Origin: Myxococcus sp. RHSTA-1-4
GTDB taxonomy: Bacteria > Myxococcota > Myxococcia > Myxococcales > Myxococcaceae
Reading direction: 5' to 3'
DNA: 64,000 nt
Assembly (NCBI RefSeq): GCF_020037125.1
Contig: NZ_JAIQDG010000024.1
Location: 62,001 to 126,000, forward strand
Part shown: positions 52,198-61,765 of the stretch, one piece after another
How the letters are laid out: the number at the start of each line of letters is the position of its first letter
How positions within the stretch are numbered: position 1 is the stretch's first letter
Translations under genes and position numbers: made by a program
Notes under the pieces: model-generated
What the model was told of the DNA's origin: nothing
Databases searched by the model: none
Seen by the model: only the letters and a program-made list of their open reading frames with translations

Positions 52198-53820
52198 CTA
52201 CTCCGCGGCGGGCGGCGTCAGCGCCAGCGCGTGCACGGCCTCGGCCAGCATGCGCGTGCCGGCGTCCAGGCTCTCCAGGGAGATGGACTCGTCCGGGGCG
52301 TGGCCGGTGTACAGCTCGCCGGGGAAGCCGGGCCCGAAGTCCACGCCCCGGGGGAACAGGCGCGCGTAGGTGCCGCCGCGCACGGACGAGGGCTTCACGT
52401 CCGGGGCGGCGCGGTGGCGCTTGTAGATGTCCAGCAGCGTGGTGACGAGCGTCCCGGACGTATCCGCCACGTGCGCGTCACCCACGTAGCGGCCGGTGCC
52501 CTCCTTCACGCGGCCCCCGCTGTCCTCGCCCACCTGGGCGGCGGCCTTGTCCAGCGCGGCGTTGAAGGCGGCGGCCTCCTGCCCCCGAGGCCGGCGCATG
52601 TTGACGCCCAGGGTGACCTTGCCGTCCGCCACGCGCAGCACGGTGGGCGCGACGATGAGCGGCCCCATCAACTCCTCGTCCTTGTACGCCAGCCCCAGCT
52701 TCTGTCCGAAGTGGTCGCCGTCGAAGCGGCGGGCCACCACGCGCAGCATGGCGGAGACGCCGTTGTCCTCCAGCGGCAGGCGCGCGGCCACGGCGGCCAG
52801 GTCCCACATCGCGTTGTGTCCCTCGTCGGCGATGGACGCGTGCACGGCCTTGCCGTGCGTGGTGAGCACCACCGCGTCGCCCTCTCGCTTCACGTCCGCC
52901 TGGAGGGTGGCGCGCGCGCCCTTCTCCGCGGCCACGGCGGCCTGGACGTCCGCCAGGGCCTGCTCGGCGGTGCGGCCCTGGGAGGGCGCCAGCTTCAGCA
53001 TGGCGGTGCCGGGCACCTGGGTGAGGAACTCGCCGCCCTTGACGTCCACCGCGCGCAGGGTGGCGTTGAGGCCCTTCACGGGCTCGCCCACGGGCGCCTC
53101 CAGCGACCACGCGACGAAGCCGGACTGCGCGGCCACCACGGGGTAGTTGGAGTCCACGGAGATGACGTGCGTGGGCTTCGGCTGGGTGGCGGCGTACCGC
53201 TGCATCCCCGTCCAGTCGCTCTCCTCCCCATTGCCGACGATGACGAGCACGCGGCCCTGGGGCTTCAGGCCCAGGTGCCGGGCGAAGTCGAGCGCGACGA
53301 GCGCCTGCGCCAGGGGGCCCTTGTCGTCCTCCACGCCGCGGCCGTAGAGGCGGCCGTCCTGGACGTAGGGCTCGAAGGGCGGCTTCTTCCACTCGTGCGT
53401 GGGGGCGGGCACCACGTCGCCGTGGAAGACGAGCCCCACGTGCGGCACCGCGTCGGCCGGGCCCCACGCCAGCTCGAAGACGTCGTTGTGGCCCACGGCG
53501 CGGTACGCCATGCCGCGCGCCTTCGCCCACTTCTCCAGGAAGCGGCCCATGGCGGCGATGCCCGGGTTCTTCGCGGCGGGGGCCTCGCTGCTGACCGTCT
53601 TGAAGCGCACGAGCTGCTTCGTCAGCTCCACCACCTCGTCCAGCGCGCAGGCCTGGACGTAGGCGGCATAGCGCTCCGCGGCGGGGGCGCCCTTCATGGC
53701 CGCTTCCGAGAAGCGCGCGGCGCGGGCCCTGGGGCCGCCCTGGCAGCGGGCGTCCTTCGGCGCGGCGAGGGCCAGGGAGGGGAGGACACAGAGAAGGGCG
53801 GCGGTGAGTCTCAGGCGCAT
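52198..53820 (-). CDS. M20-family metallopeptidase, secreted
   Basis: A 540-residue protein, start at the ATG at 53818-53820. A signal peptide (LPSLALAA) leads the chain. Metal-site blocks are VFHGDVVPAP, GRGVEDDKGP (bridging Asp) and VIVGNGEESDWTGM, as in M20 dipeptidases and carboxypeptidases, with a dimerisation domain inserted after it. It should cleave a terminal amino acid or dipeptide in the periplasm. It is divergent from msrA with 126 bases between them. Confidence 0.85.
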   Translation of the reverse strand: MRLRLTAALLCVLPSLALAAPKDARCQGGPRARAARFSEAAMKGAPAAERYAAYVQACALDEVVELTKQLVRFKTVSSEAPAAKNPGIAAMGRFLEKWAKARGMAYRAVGHNDVFELAWGPADAVPHVGLVFHGDVVPAPTHEWKKPPFEPYVQDGRLYGRGVEDDKGPLAQALVALDFARHLGLKPQGRVLVIVGNGEESDWTGMQRYAATQPKPTHVISVDSNYPVVAAQSGFVAWSLEAPVGEPVKGLNATLRAVDVKGGEFLTQVPGTAMLKLAPSQGRTAEQALADVQAAVAAEKGARATLQADVKREGDAVVLTTHGKAVHASIADEGHNAMWDLAAVAARLPLEDNGVSAMLRVVARRFDGDHFGQKLGLAYKDEELMGPLIVAPTVLRVADGKVTLGVNMRRPRGQEAAAFNAALDKAAAQVGEDSGGRVKEGTGRYVGDAHVADTSGTLVTTLLDIYKRHRAAPDVKPSSVRGGTYARLFPRGVDFGPGFPGELYTGHAPDESISLESLDAGTRMLAEAVHALALTPPAAE

Positions 53821-53946
53821 GTGGGGGGACACCGTAGTCGAGGAGAGCGGGCCGGCCCACCGGAGGAACGGGGCTTCCACCCTCCGTCCGGCCGCCTGCT
53901 CCGTCTGGGGGTGAAACCGGGCCCCGGGGCCGCTATTCCTCAGGGC

Positions 53947-54603
<657 letters not shown>

Positions 54604-54637
54604 GCGTCACGAGGCATGGGGGCACTCCACGTGCCCC

Positions 54638-55075
54638 TCAGCAGCCGCAGGCGCCAAGCTGCGACTGCTCCTCCGTCTCGACACAGGTGTCTCCCCACCC
54701 ATTGGAGCACTCCCGGTAGCGCTCGTAGGTTGTCACCTGGACATAGCCGTTCCCCGTCGCGACGCAGCACCAGTCCGACGGAGAAACGGGCTGGGGCAGG
54801 CTCTGGCAGTAGGGGTCGTCAAGCACCTGCACGCACACGGGACACCAGGAACTGCCCGAGCACCAGCCCCTCGTGGCGTACCACTCCGACCACGGCGAGC
54901 ACTGCGAGTAGCCGAAGCAGGGAGGGATGAGGGCGGCTTCCTGCTGTCCCTCCTCACCGACCTCCAGCAGCGGGGACGCGTCTTCCAACCGCTCCGTGCC
55001 GCCGCAAGCGGACAGCCCCATGAGGGCCATGACTCCCAGGGACATGACCATCGACCGGCTCCAGGTATTCGGCAT
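54638..55075 (-). CDS. small cysteine-rich lipoprotein
   Basis: A 145-residue protein. The start is the ATG at 55073-55075, with TGGAGG upstream, in place of an earlier one. A lipobox (LMGLSAC) anchors it. The mature part has many Cys in a spaced pattern (PCFGYSQCSPWSEW, WCSGSSWCPVC, DWCCVATGN, YRECSNGWGDTC), enough for several disulfides, which recalls small secreted, knot-like domains. The SPWSEW text is reminiscent of thrombospondin type 1 repeats. I cannot name a family. Confidence 0.7.
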   Translation of the reverse strand: MPNTWSRSMVMSLGVMALMGLSACGGTERLEDASPLLEVGEEGQQEAALIPPCFGYSQCSPWSEWYATRGWCSGSSWCPVCVQVLDDPYCQSLPQPVSPSDWCCVATGNGYVQVTTYERYRECSNGWGDTCVETEEQSQLGACGC

Positions 55076-55411
55076 CGCCGACCTCCAGGTGAGGATGAAG
55101 CCGCGCGATGCCAGCAGCGACAAGGCCGGCCGGTCCATCAGGGAAACCCCTCACTACCCATGTGTTCAAGCCCACCATCACCGGGGCGTACGACCTCCAC
55201 CTCGTGACGAATGAGGCGAGCACCTACCAGGCCGGGTGCCCCCCCCTGATGAGCCCGCGGGTCAGCTCGCACATTGATGGTGCCGTTACGACCCAGAGGC
55301 AGTGGCCCGCGTACCCCAAATACAGTTGCCACTCACCTAACAACGAGGGCGGCGCGCGAGTCGAAGCCAACGCCTGGCTGCGCCTCACCGCCGTCCTCGC
55401 AGGAGAGTTGG
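55076..55411. other. intergenic, divergent lipoprotein promoters
   Basis: The 336 bases separate the minus-strand cysteine-rich lipoprotein from the plus-strand Kelch lipoprotein. Open frames here are in shadows or have no ribosome site. GGAGAG before 55412 is the ribosome site of the Kelch gene. No operator or RNA is recognised. Confidence 0.4.
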
Positions 55412-57727
55412 ATGACCCGAAACGGAAAGACGTGGCTGCTGTGCATGGTGTTGGCCCTCTGCGCCGCCGTGTCCGGCTGCGGCCCGGAGGAAGCCTCGGG
55501 CGAGGCCCAGGCGTTGGTGACGCTACCGCAGGCGTTGAGCGCCAGCGACGTGGCGAGGGTGGAACTGACGGTGACCGGAACGGGCATGGTCACACGCACC
55601 GAGGCGCTCGCGAAGACGGGCGGGGTGTGGGGCGGGTTGGTGGGCAACCTCCCGGCGGGCACCGGCCGCACCTTCCGGGGCGAGGCCTTCAACTCCGCCA
55701 ACACCCTCATCTACGCGGGCCAGGTGACGGGCGTCACCATCACCGCCGGACAAACGACGTCGGTGACCCTGATGCTGCAGGAGGTGAACGCCCCCGCGCC
55801 CTTCGAGAATGCGGCACCGGTTATCACCTCCGTGGTGGCCAGCCCCGCGATGGTGGGCCCCGGGGGCGTGGTGGCACTGCAGGCGAGCGCGGAGGACCCC
55901 AATACCGGGGACACCCTCACCTATGCGTGGACGGCAGGCGCGGGCAGCTTCACCGCGGCTTCGAGCCTCAACACGGCCTGGACGGCGCCCACGACGCCCG
56001 GGCCCGTGGTGCTGACGCTGACGGTGACGGATTCGAAGGGCGCCACGGCGGCCCTGAGCCTCACCATCACCGTGAACACCGGCACGGGCAGGGCGGCCGT
56101 CAACGCCACCGTGAATACCTGGCCGCAAGTGGCACGAGTCACCGCGACGCCCAGCACGGTGGCGGTAGGCCAGACCGCCACCGTGCTGGCCACCGCCAGC
56201 GACAATGACGGGGACGGCCTCACCTACGCGTGGACGGCGGGGTGCGCGGGAACGTGGACCCATGCCACCTCGGCGAGCGCGAGCTTCACGCCCACCGCAC
56301 AGCCTCCGGTGGGCAACCCGTGCGCCACCTGCGCGCTCACCGTGACGGTGGAGGACGGAAGGGGCGGACAGACGACGGGGACGCTGGGTATCTGCGTGGG
56401 GACGCCGCCTTCGGCACTCTTCCCGCCGGAGGTCGTGGAGACCTTCCAGTCCACCCCCACCACGCCAGCGCCGGGAAGCGCCGTGGGCTTCCGGGTGCGG
56501 GCCAGGGACCCGCAAGGCAGTGCCCTCTCCTTCGCATGGGCGACCCACGTGGGCACGCTGGGGACGGCCACCACCGCGGCGACGACGAGCGAGGTCGTCT
56601 GGACGGCGCCTGCCTGCGTGCCGCCGGGTACGACACCCACGGTGACGGTGACGGTCTCCAACGCGCTGGGACTGCGGACCACGAGCAGCTTCACCGTCAC
56701 GGGGTCGCCCGTCTGTGACACCTCGGGATGGACGTCTGTCGGAAGCCTCACCGAGGCACGCTATCGGCACACGGCGACGCTGCTGCCCTCGGGCAAGGTG
56801 CTGGTGGCGGGAGGTGGCGTCGGTTACAGCACCGACACGGTGGGCCTCTCATCCGCGGCCCTCTACGACCCGGCGACGGACACCTGGGTGCCCACCGGAA
56901 GTCTTCGTGTGGGCCGCTACGGCCACACCGCGACGCTGCTGCCCTCGGGCAAGGTCCTGGTGGCCGGTGGCATCACCCGCGACGGTGAGGCCCTGACCTC
57001 GGCGGAGCTGTATGACCCAGCAACGGGCACCTGGGCCTATACCGGCTTTCTCTCCGTGGCCCGCTGGGCGCATCTGGCGACGCTGCTGCCCTCGGGCAAG
57101 GTGCTGGTGATTGGCGGCGACGGTTCCTTCAGCCAATACGCCGCGGAGCTGTACGACCCGGCGAGGGGCTCCTGGGCATCCACCGGAAGTCTCTCCGTGG
57201 CCCGAAGCACAGCCACGGCGACGCTGCTGCCCTCGGGCAAGGTCCTGGTGACGGGCGGCACCGGCGGCGGCAGTACGGATGTGGAGCTGTATGACCCGGC
57301 GACGGGCACCTGGGCACTCGCCGCCAGCATGACCGGGCTCCGCCGGTTCCACACGGCGACACTGTTGCCCTCGGGCAAGGTGCTGGTGACGGGCGGCGAC
57401 CACTCCAGCGCCGGAGCCACCGCGGAGGTCTACGACCCGGCGACGGGCACCTGGGTGCCCACCGCCAGCATGGCCGCGCGCCGCGCCAACCACACGGCGA
57501 CACTGTTGCCCTCGGGCAAGGTCCTGGTGGCAGGCGGTCGCGTCAGCTCGACCCTGCCCGAGGCGGAGGTCTACGACCCGGCGACGGGCACCTGGACGCC
57601 CACTCCCAGCATGGCCACGCGCCGAGCCAACCACACGGCGACGCTGCTGCCCTCGGGCAAGGTGCTGCTCACGGGCGGCATGAGCCCTAACGGGCCTACC
57701 ACCTCGACGGAGGTGTACTCGCCATGA
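55412..57727 (+). CDS. Kelch beta-propeller lipoprotein with Ig-like domains
   Basis: A 771-residue lipoprotein (lipobox AAVSGC). About 130-420 holds PKD/Ig-like domains with DxNTGDTLTYAW-type repeats. Residues about 430-770 are seven Kelch blades, each with HTATLLPSGKVLVAGG or a close variant, giving one complete seven-bladed propeller. The blades are alike at the DNA level as well, suggesting recent amplification. It is probably exposed at the cell surface, where such propellers bind sugars or proteins. The ATG at 55412 follows GGAGAG. Confidence 0.85.
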   Translation: MTRNGKTWLLCMVLALCAAVSGCGPEEASGEAQALVTLPQALSASDVARVELTVTGTGMVTRTEALAKTGGVWGGLVGNLPAGTGRTFRGEAFNSANTLIYAGQVTGVTITAGQTTSVTLMLQEVNAPAPFENAAPVITSVVASPAMVGPGGVVALQASAEDPNTGDTLTYAWTAGAGSFTAASSLNTAWTAPTTPGPVVLTLTVTDSKGATAALSLTITVNTGTGRAAVNATVNTWPQVARVTATPSTVAVGQTATVLATASDNDGDGLTYAWTAGCAGTWTHATSASASFTPTAQPPVGNPCATCALTVTVEDGRGGQTTGTLGICVGTPPSALFPPEVVETFQSTPTTPAPGSAVGFRVRARDPQGSALSFAWATHVGTLGTATTAATTSEVVWTAPACVPPGTTPTVTVTVSNALGLRTTSSFTVTGSPVCDTSGWTSVGSLTEARYRHTATLLPSGKVLVAGGGVGYSTDTVGLSSAALYDPATDTWVPTGSLRVGRYGHTATLLPSGKVLVAGGITRDGEALTSAELYDPATGTWAYTGFLSVARWAHLATLLPSGKVLVIGGDGSFSQYAAELYDPARGSWASTGSLSVARSTATATLLPSGKVLVTGGTGGGSTDVELYDPATGTWALAASMTGLRRFHTATLLPSGKVLVTGGDHSSAGATAEVYDPATGTWVPTASMAARRANHTATLLPSGKVLVAGGRVSSTLPEAEVYDPATGTWTPTPSMATRRANHTATLLPSGKVLLTGGMSPNGPTTSTEVYSP
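56728..57724. repeat. seven DNA-level Kelch blade repeats
   Basis: About 140-150-base units repeat seven times inside the Kelch gene, each including the core CTGCCCTCGGGCAAGGT. The similarity between units is high enough for recombination between blades. Confidence 0.75.
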
Positions 57728-57768
57728 CCGGAGCCTGAGACTCGACTCCGCCGGGCGTCGTCCCCGCC

Positions 57769-58491
57769 TCAGGCCAGGTTGTGGAAGACGCGCTGGACGT
57801 CGTCGTCCTGCTCCAGCGCGTCCACGAGCTCCAGCACCTCGGTGGCCTTGTCCTCGGGCAGCTCGATGAGATTCTGCGCCACGTACTCGGACTCGGCGGA
57901 GATGGGCGTCAGGCCCTTGGCTTCGATGGCGGACTGGAGCTGGCCGAAGTCGTTGAAGGCGCAACGGATGATGAGCTGCTTCTCGCCCTTCTCACCGGTG
58001 CCCTCACCCAGCTCCTGGAGGCCGTGGTCGATGAGCTCCAGCTCCAGCTCGTCCTGATTCACGCCCTCGGGGTTGAGCCGGAAGACGCCCATGCGCTGGA
58101 ACATGAAGGCCACGCTGCCGGTGGTGCCCAGGTTCCCGCTGTACTTGTTGAAGTGCATGCGCACGTTGGCCACGGTGCGCACGACGTTGTCGGTGGCGGT
58201 CTCCACCAGCAGGGCGATGCCGTGGGGGGCGTAGCCCTCGTAGAGCACGATTTCGTAGTCGGTGGCCGTCTGGCCGCTGGCGCGCTTGATGGCCGCGTCC
58301 ACCTTGTCCTTCGGCATGTTCGCCGCGCGGGCGTTCTGGAGGACCCGGCGCAGCGTGGGGTTCGAATCGGGATTCGGCCCCCCGGCCTTCACGGCGATGG
58401 CGATGTCCTTGGAGATGCGCGTGAACTGCTTCGCCATCTTGTTCCAGCGGGCCATCATCGTGGCCTTGCGTGTCTCGAAAATGCGTCCCAT
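57769..58491 (-). CDS. YebC/PmpR-family regulator
   Basis: A 240-residue protein, starting at the ATG at 58491 (MGRIFETRKATMMARWNK), which is the standard start. The blocks VKAGGPNPDSNPTLRRV, ARAANMPKDKVDAAIKRA and YEGYAPHGIALLVE are characteristic. YebC-type proteins are DNA- or ribosome-associated regulators, and recent work links them to relief of stalling on proline stretches. The MGRIFETRKAT start fits the YeeN-type subgroup. Confidence 0.88.
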   Translation of the reverse strand: MGRIFETRKATMMARWNKMAKQFTRISKDIAIAVKAGGPNPDSNPTLRRVLQNARAANMPKDKVDAAIKRASGQTATDYEIVLYEGYAPHGIALLVETATDNVVRTVANVRMHFNKYSGNLGTTGSVAFMFQRMGVFRLNPEGVNQDELELELIDHGLQELGEGTGEKGEKQLIIRCAFNDFGQLQSAIEAKGLTPISAESEYVAQNLIELPEDKATEVLELVDALEQDDDVQRVFHNLA

Positions 58492-58599
58492 GGGAGGGAT
58501 GTATAGGTCGGCCACGACGCGCGTGGCTACTCCTACGCCACCTCCCTGGGGGCGCCCGGACAGGCTGGAACGAGGGGAGCGGCTCGCCCCCCCGGGGGA

Positions 58600-58983
58600 C
58601 TACCGGACCTGCTGCTGCGCCGCCGGCATCCGGTTGGCGGCGCCGGAGCCCGGGCCGCCGGCGAGGGCGCGCTCCATGTGGGGGCCCAGCTGGCCGGCGG
58701 CCATCAGTCCGGCCATGCGGTAGTCGGAGATGAGCGACCAGAACGGGTACTTGAAGGACGCGGGCTTGTTGCGCTCGATGACGAAGTGGCTGAACCACGC
58801 GAAGCCGTAGGCGGCGACGAGCGCGGCCGGCACGAGCAGCCCGCGGCCCGTCACGGCGGCGGTGATGCCGATGCCCGTCCCCAGGCCGGTGCCGATGAAG
58901 TGAAGCCAGCGCGTGGAGGGCAGCGCGTGCTCCCGCAGGTAGAACGGCCAGAACTCGCCATAGGTCTGGATGCGGTCGGACAT
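58600..58983 (-). CDS. Mpo1-like (DUF962) membrane protein
   Basis: A 127-residue protein with the DUF962 core: FWPFYLREHALPSTRWLHF, a hydrophobic pair (about 30-70), and ERNKPASFKYPFWSLISDY. In yeast Mpo1 is a dioxygenase of fatty acid alpha-oxidation that needs conserved His residues. Here two are seen (REH, RWLHF) plus FSHF. Bacterial members have not been well characterised. It is divergent from the gene at 59112. Confidence 0.82.
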   Translation of the reverse strand: MSDRIQTYGEFWPFYLREHALPSTRWLHFIGTGLGTGIGITAAVTGRGLLVPAALVAAYGFAWFSHFVIERNKPASFKYPFWSLISDYRMAGLMAAGQLGPHMERALAGGPGSGAANRMPAAQQQVR

Positions 58984-59111
58984 GGAGAGAAGTTGTGTCC
59001 GGGGGGCCGGTCCACGTCAACCTGCCCTGGGTCGTAGCGTGTAGGCATGGACAGGGCTGGATGCCTGCCCCCCTTGTGGTGCCCCTGCATCGTTGTAGAT
59101 TCCCCGTGCCC

Positions 59112-59957
59112 ATGTCGTCTTCCGCAACACTTCCGGCGCCTCTGTCGCTGCCCTCCGGCGGGGGGCTCCTCGCGCTCATCGAGATGGCGGCGTCTTTTCT
59201 CACGCGCGAGCGGTTGACGGCGGAGGAGCGTGCGCTGCTGGAGCAGGTGCAGAGCCTCTCTGACAAGTACGGGACGTACCTGCTGGAGGCCGGAGATCGG
59301 GAAGACCTGCTGAGCCGTGTCGATGCGGTCCTGGAAGATGCCCGGTTCCATGAAGACTCCCTGAGCCTGAGCCTCCTGCTCGACCCCAGACACATCGCCG
59401 AGTCCATGCAGGCGCTGCGGGACGAACCTGAAGAGGACCTGAGGGGGTCGGCCCTGGTTCGGGCCCTGGGCCCCGCAGCGACTCCCGCTCTGCACAAATG
59501 CAATCAGTACCTGGCGGAGCTCGGCCGGTGCATGAGCCCCCTTTTTCAGGGCGCGACTCCGGTATTCGAGCTCCCTGCTCCGGGCACGATTGGCCCGGAG
59601 CCCCTGGCATATCTGAGCGACCCGGCAGTTCCGGTACCAATTGCGCGCGCCCTGCTCTCCGCACACCGCACGAATGCCGTGGTCATGGCCATTGGCGCGG
59701 CGCGCTTCAGGGAACAGCCGATCGCCCGGTGGCTGGGCCTCGCGCTCGCGGATCTGCTCGCGGAGCAGGCCCGTGGCTTCCTGGCCTTGATGGCCGCATT
59801 CACGGGAACCGATGTTCCCGCCAGCCTCCTGCCCCCCGAAGAGCGGCTGGACCTGCTGGCCCTCCAGCGCAGCGCCCTGTCGGTGCAGTTGGCCTACGCT
59901 CGCTTCAACTCAGACGCGGAGCGCTCGGGTGAGCCGGTATACCCCTCCGCGTCCTGA
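59112..59957 (+). CDS. hypothetical protein, partner of MazF-like protein
   Basis: A 281-residue, mostly helical protein with no signal peptide, starting at the ATG at 59112. It contains heptad-like regions (LTAEERALLEQVQSL) and Ala/Leu-rich helices, and no recognised family. Its 3' end overlaps the next start by 29 bases, so the two proteins are made together. If the next protein is a toxin, this could be its antitoxin or a scaffold, but it lacks a clear DNA-binding motif. Confidence 0.62.
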   Translation: MSSSATLPAPLSLPSGGGLLALIEMAASFLTRERLTAEERALLEQVQSLSDKYGTYLLEAGDREDLLSRVDAVLEDARFHEDSLSLSLLLDPRHIAESMQALRDEPEEDLRGSALVRALGPAATPALHKCNQYLAELGRCMSPLFQGATPVFELPAPGTIGPEPLAYLSDPAVPVPIARALLSAHRTNAVVMAIGAARFREQPIARWLGLALADLLAEQARGFLALMAAFTGTDVPASLLPPEERLDLLALQRSALSVQLAYARFNSDAERSGEPVYPSAS

Positions 59958-60357
59958 GCCACGGCTCCGTGAGCGAGGCGTCGTTTCCGTCGTCATCAAC
60001 GGAAAGCCTCGGCCCGCCATCCTCGTCCGCCTCTTCCAGGAAGAAGGACGCGCCGTTGTCCTCTGCGGCACGGGCACCCGGCGCTCCGAGCTACTCGTCA
60101 TCGAGGTTCCGCAAGCCACTGCCGCGGGGAAGTCGTTGCGCCTGACCAAGGACACGTATTTCTACGCGGACCAATTGAAGAACGTGAAGCTCAGCCACTT
60201 GCAACCCGTGGAGGGGCTGTGTCCCCCGGGGCTCTTCCTCCAGGTACGACTCCTTGCCGAAGGAGCGCTCGCGGTGCTGACGGCCGAGGCGCTGACCAGG
60301 GACCTGGCCGAGGGCGCGGCCCCGGAGCTCGCCTCGACAGGAAGTGGACAGCCCTGA
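59929..60357 (+). CDS. MazF/PemK-like small protein
   Basis: A 142-residue protein starting at a GTG at 59929, inside the previous gene. The text RERGVVSVVINGKPRPAILV, AVVLCGTGT and a later TKDTYFYADQLKNV follow the order of strands and loops in PemK/MazF RNases, in which a basic patch and TxxxxY-type region cut RNA. Similarity is at motif level only and the usual RGD-type start is RERG here. It may be a toxin or a non-toxic member. Confidence 0.5.
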   Translation: MSRYTPPRPEPRLRERGVVSVVINGKPRPAILVRLFQEEGRAVVLCGTGTRRSELLVIEVPQATAAGKSLRLTKDTYFYADQLKNVKLSHLQPVEGLCPPGLFLQVRLLAEGALAVLTAEALTRDLAEGAAPELASTGSGQP

Positions 60358-60474
60358 GCAGCCTGGGCTCCCTCGCAAGGGAGCCAGGGAGACACGCGCC
60401 CACGTCACCCGACTGACAGGGAGTCGCCGTGTCCACTCGGCGCGAGCCCACGGGTCGTGGGAGACTCCTGGGCG

Positions 60475-61551
60475 ATGGCGGAATGGATTCCCAAGCTGAA
60501 CCCCGCGGTGGACCTGCGGAAGCTGGTGCTCAGTCCCGAGGAGGGCTTCGTGCTCTCGCGCCTGGACGGGGCCACTCCGGCGCGGAACCTCCCCGCACTG
60601 ACGGGCCTGCCCGTGGAGCGGCTGCGGACCATCCTCACGCGCCTCGTCTCCGAGGGCGCGCTGCTCCCCGCGGCACCGGTAGCGAGCCCGGGTGGGGTTC
60701 CTGAAGCACGGGCCCCCCACCCCACCCCTCCTCGGGAGCAGGAGGAGGAACTGCCCACGCTCGACCTGACGGCGCAGGAGGCCGAGGCCCCGGAGGCCGG
60801 CGATGCCGCCGACGAGCCGGAGCCCGCGGACGACGAGCCGGAGGTGGCGCTGGGCAACTACCGCCAGCTCTTCGAGACACGGCTGCACCCGCTGCCGGAG
60901 GACCAGCGCGTGGCGCACGCGCACGCGGCGGAGGACCCGGAGCTGTCCGCGCTGTGCTTCGACCCGGTGCCCGGGGTCATCAAGGCCGTGTTGGAGAACG
61001 CGCGAGTCGGTCTCGCGCATGCACGCCTGGTGGCGCGCTACCACCGCACCCCCGTGGGGCTGGAGGCGCTGTGCGGCCGGGCGGCATTCGCCGCGGACGC
61101 GGGCGTGCGGCGGTGGTTGGTGCGCAACCCGCAGCTCCCCTCCGGCCTCTTCCGCCGGCTGTGGGGCTCGCGGCGCCTGATGGAGCTGCACAAGGTATCG
61201 AACGACCGCGACATCCCCGAGGGGACGCGGCGCTCGGCGCGCGAGGTGCTCCGCCAGCGCTTCACCACCGGGCCCGCCGAGGAGAAGGTGGAGCTCATCA
61301 TCAACACGGAGGGCCGCTCGCTGGCGGCGCTCATCGGCCTGCCGGTGGACGGCAAGACGGCGTCGCTCCTGTGCGGACGCACCTACCGCTCGCCGATGCT
61401 CATCCAGAACATCGCCCGCTGGAGCGCGGCGCCACCGGCGCTCATCGCGCACCTCCTGCGGCAGGAGGCGGTGCGCCGCCAGCCGCAGCTCCGCACCCTG
61501 CTCGCCCGCCACCCCAACGCCCCCGCGGAGGCGAAGCGCGGCGGCGCGTGA
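60475..61551 (+). CDS. hypothetical protein with helical repeat body
   Basis: A 358-residue protein from the ATG at 60475; a GTG six codons earlier is possible. The N-terminal region (LNPAVDLRKLVLSPEEGFVLSR) and winged-helix-like part (about 20-70) resemble a DUF4388-type or winged helix module, then a Pro/Glu/Ala acidic linker (about 75-125) leads to an all-helical HEAT-like region (about 130-345). No family is firmly recognised. The last codons are part of a tandem repeat that continues into the intergenic region. Confidence 0.65.
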   Translation: MAEWIPKLNPAVDLRKLVLSPEEGFVLSRLDGATPARNLPALTGLPVERLRTILTRLVSEGALLPAAPVASPGGVPEARAPHPTPPREQEEELPTLDLTAQEAEAPEAGDAADEPEPADDEPEVALGNYRQLFETRLHPLPEDQRVAHAHAAEDPELSALCFDPVPGVIKAVLENARVGLAHARLVARYHRTPVGLEALCGRAAFAADAGVRRWLVRNPQLPSGLFRRLWGSRRLMELHKVSNDRDIPEGTRRSAREVLRQRFTTGPAEEKVELIINTEGRSLAALIGLPVDGKTASLLCGRTYRSPMLIQNIARWSAAPPALIAHLLRQEAVRRQPQLRTLLARHPNAPAEAKRGGA

Positions 61552-61763
61552 GGCAGGCCGTCTGAAGCCCCCCCCGCGCGACCGGGCGTTCCTCGCGGAG
61601 GCGAAGCGCGGCGGCACGTGAGGCAGGCCGTCTGAAGCCCTCCCCGCGCGACCGGGCGTTCCTCGCGGAGGCGAAGCGCGGCGGCGCGTGAGGCAGGCCG
61701 TCCGAAGCAGCCCCCCGCGCGACCGGGCGTTCCTCGCGGAGGCGAAGCGCGGCGGCGCGTGAG
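61528..61763. repeat. 70-bp tandem repeat across a gene's 3' end
   Basis: Units start at 61528, 61598, 61668 and 61739, so the period is 70 or 71 bases. Each unit includes GAGGCGAAGCGCGGCGGC, the codons for EAKRGG and, in the first copy, the stop codon of the upstream gene. The extra copies lie after the stop and carry two or three base changes each. The period is not a multiple of three. Confidence 0.85.
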
Positions 61764-61765
61764 CC

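Noticed and set aside
61528..61763. Possible CRISPR-like array
   Set aside because: The units are adjacent copies without unique spacers, and the period is 70 bases. They are a simple tandem duplication.
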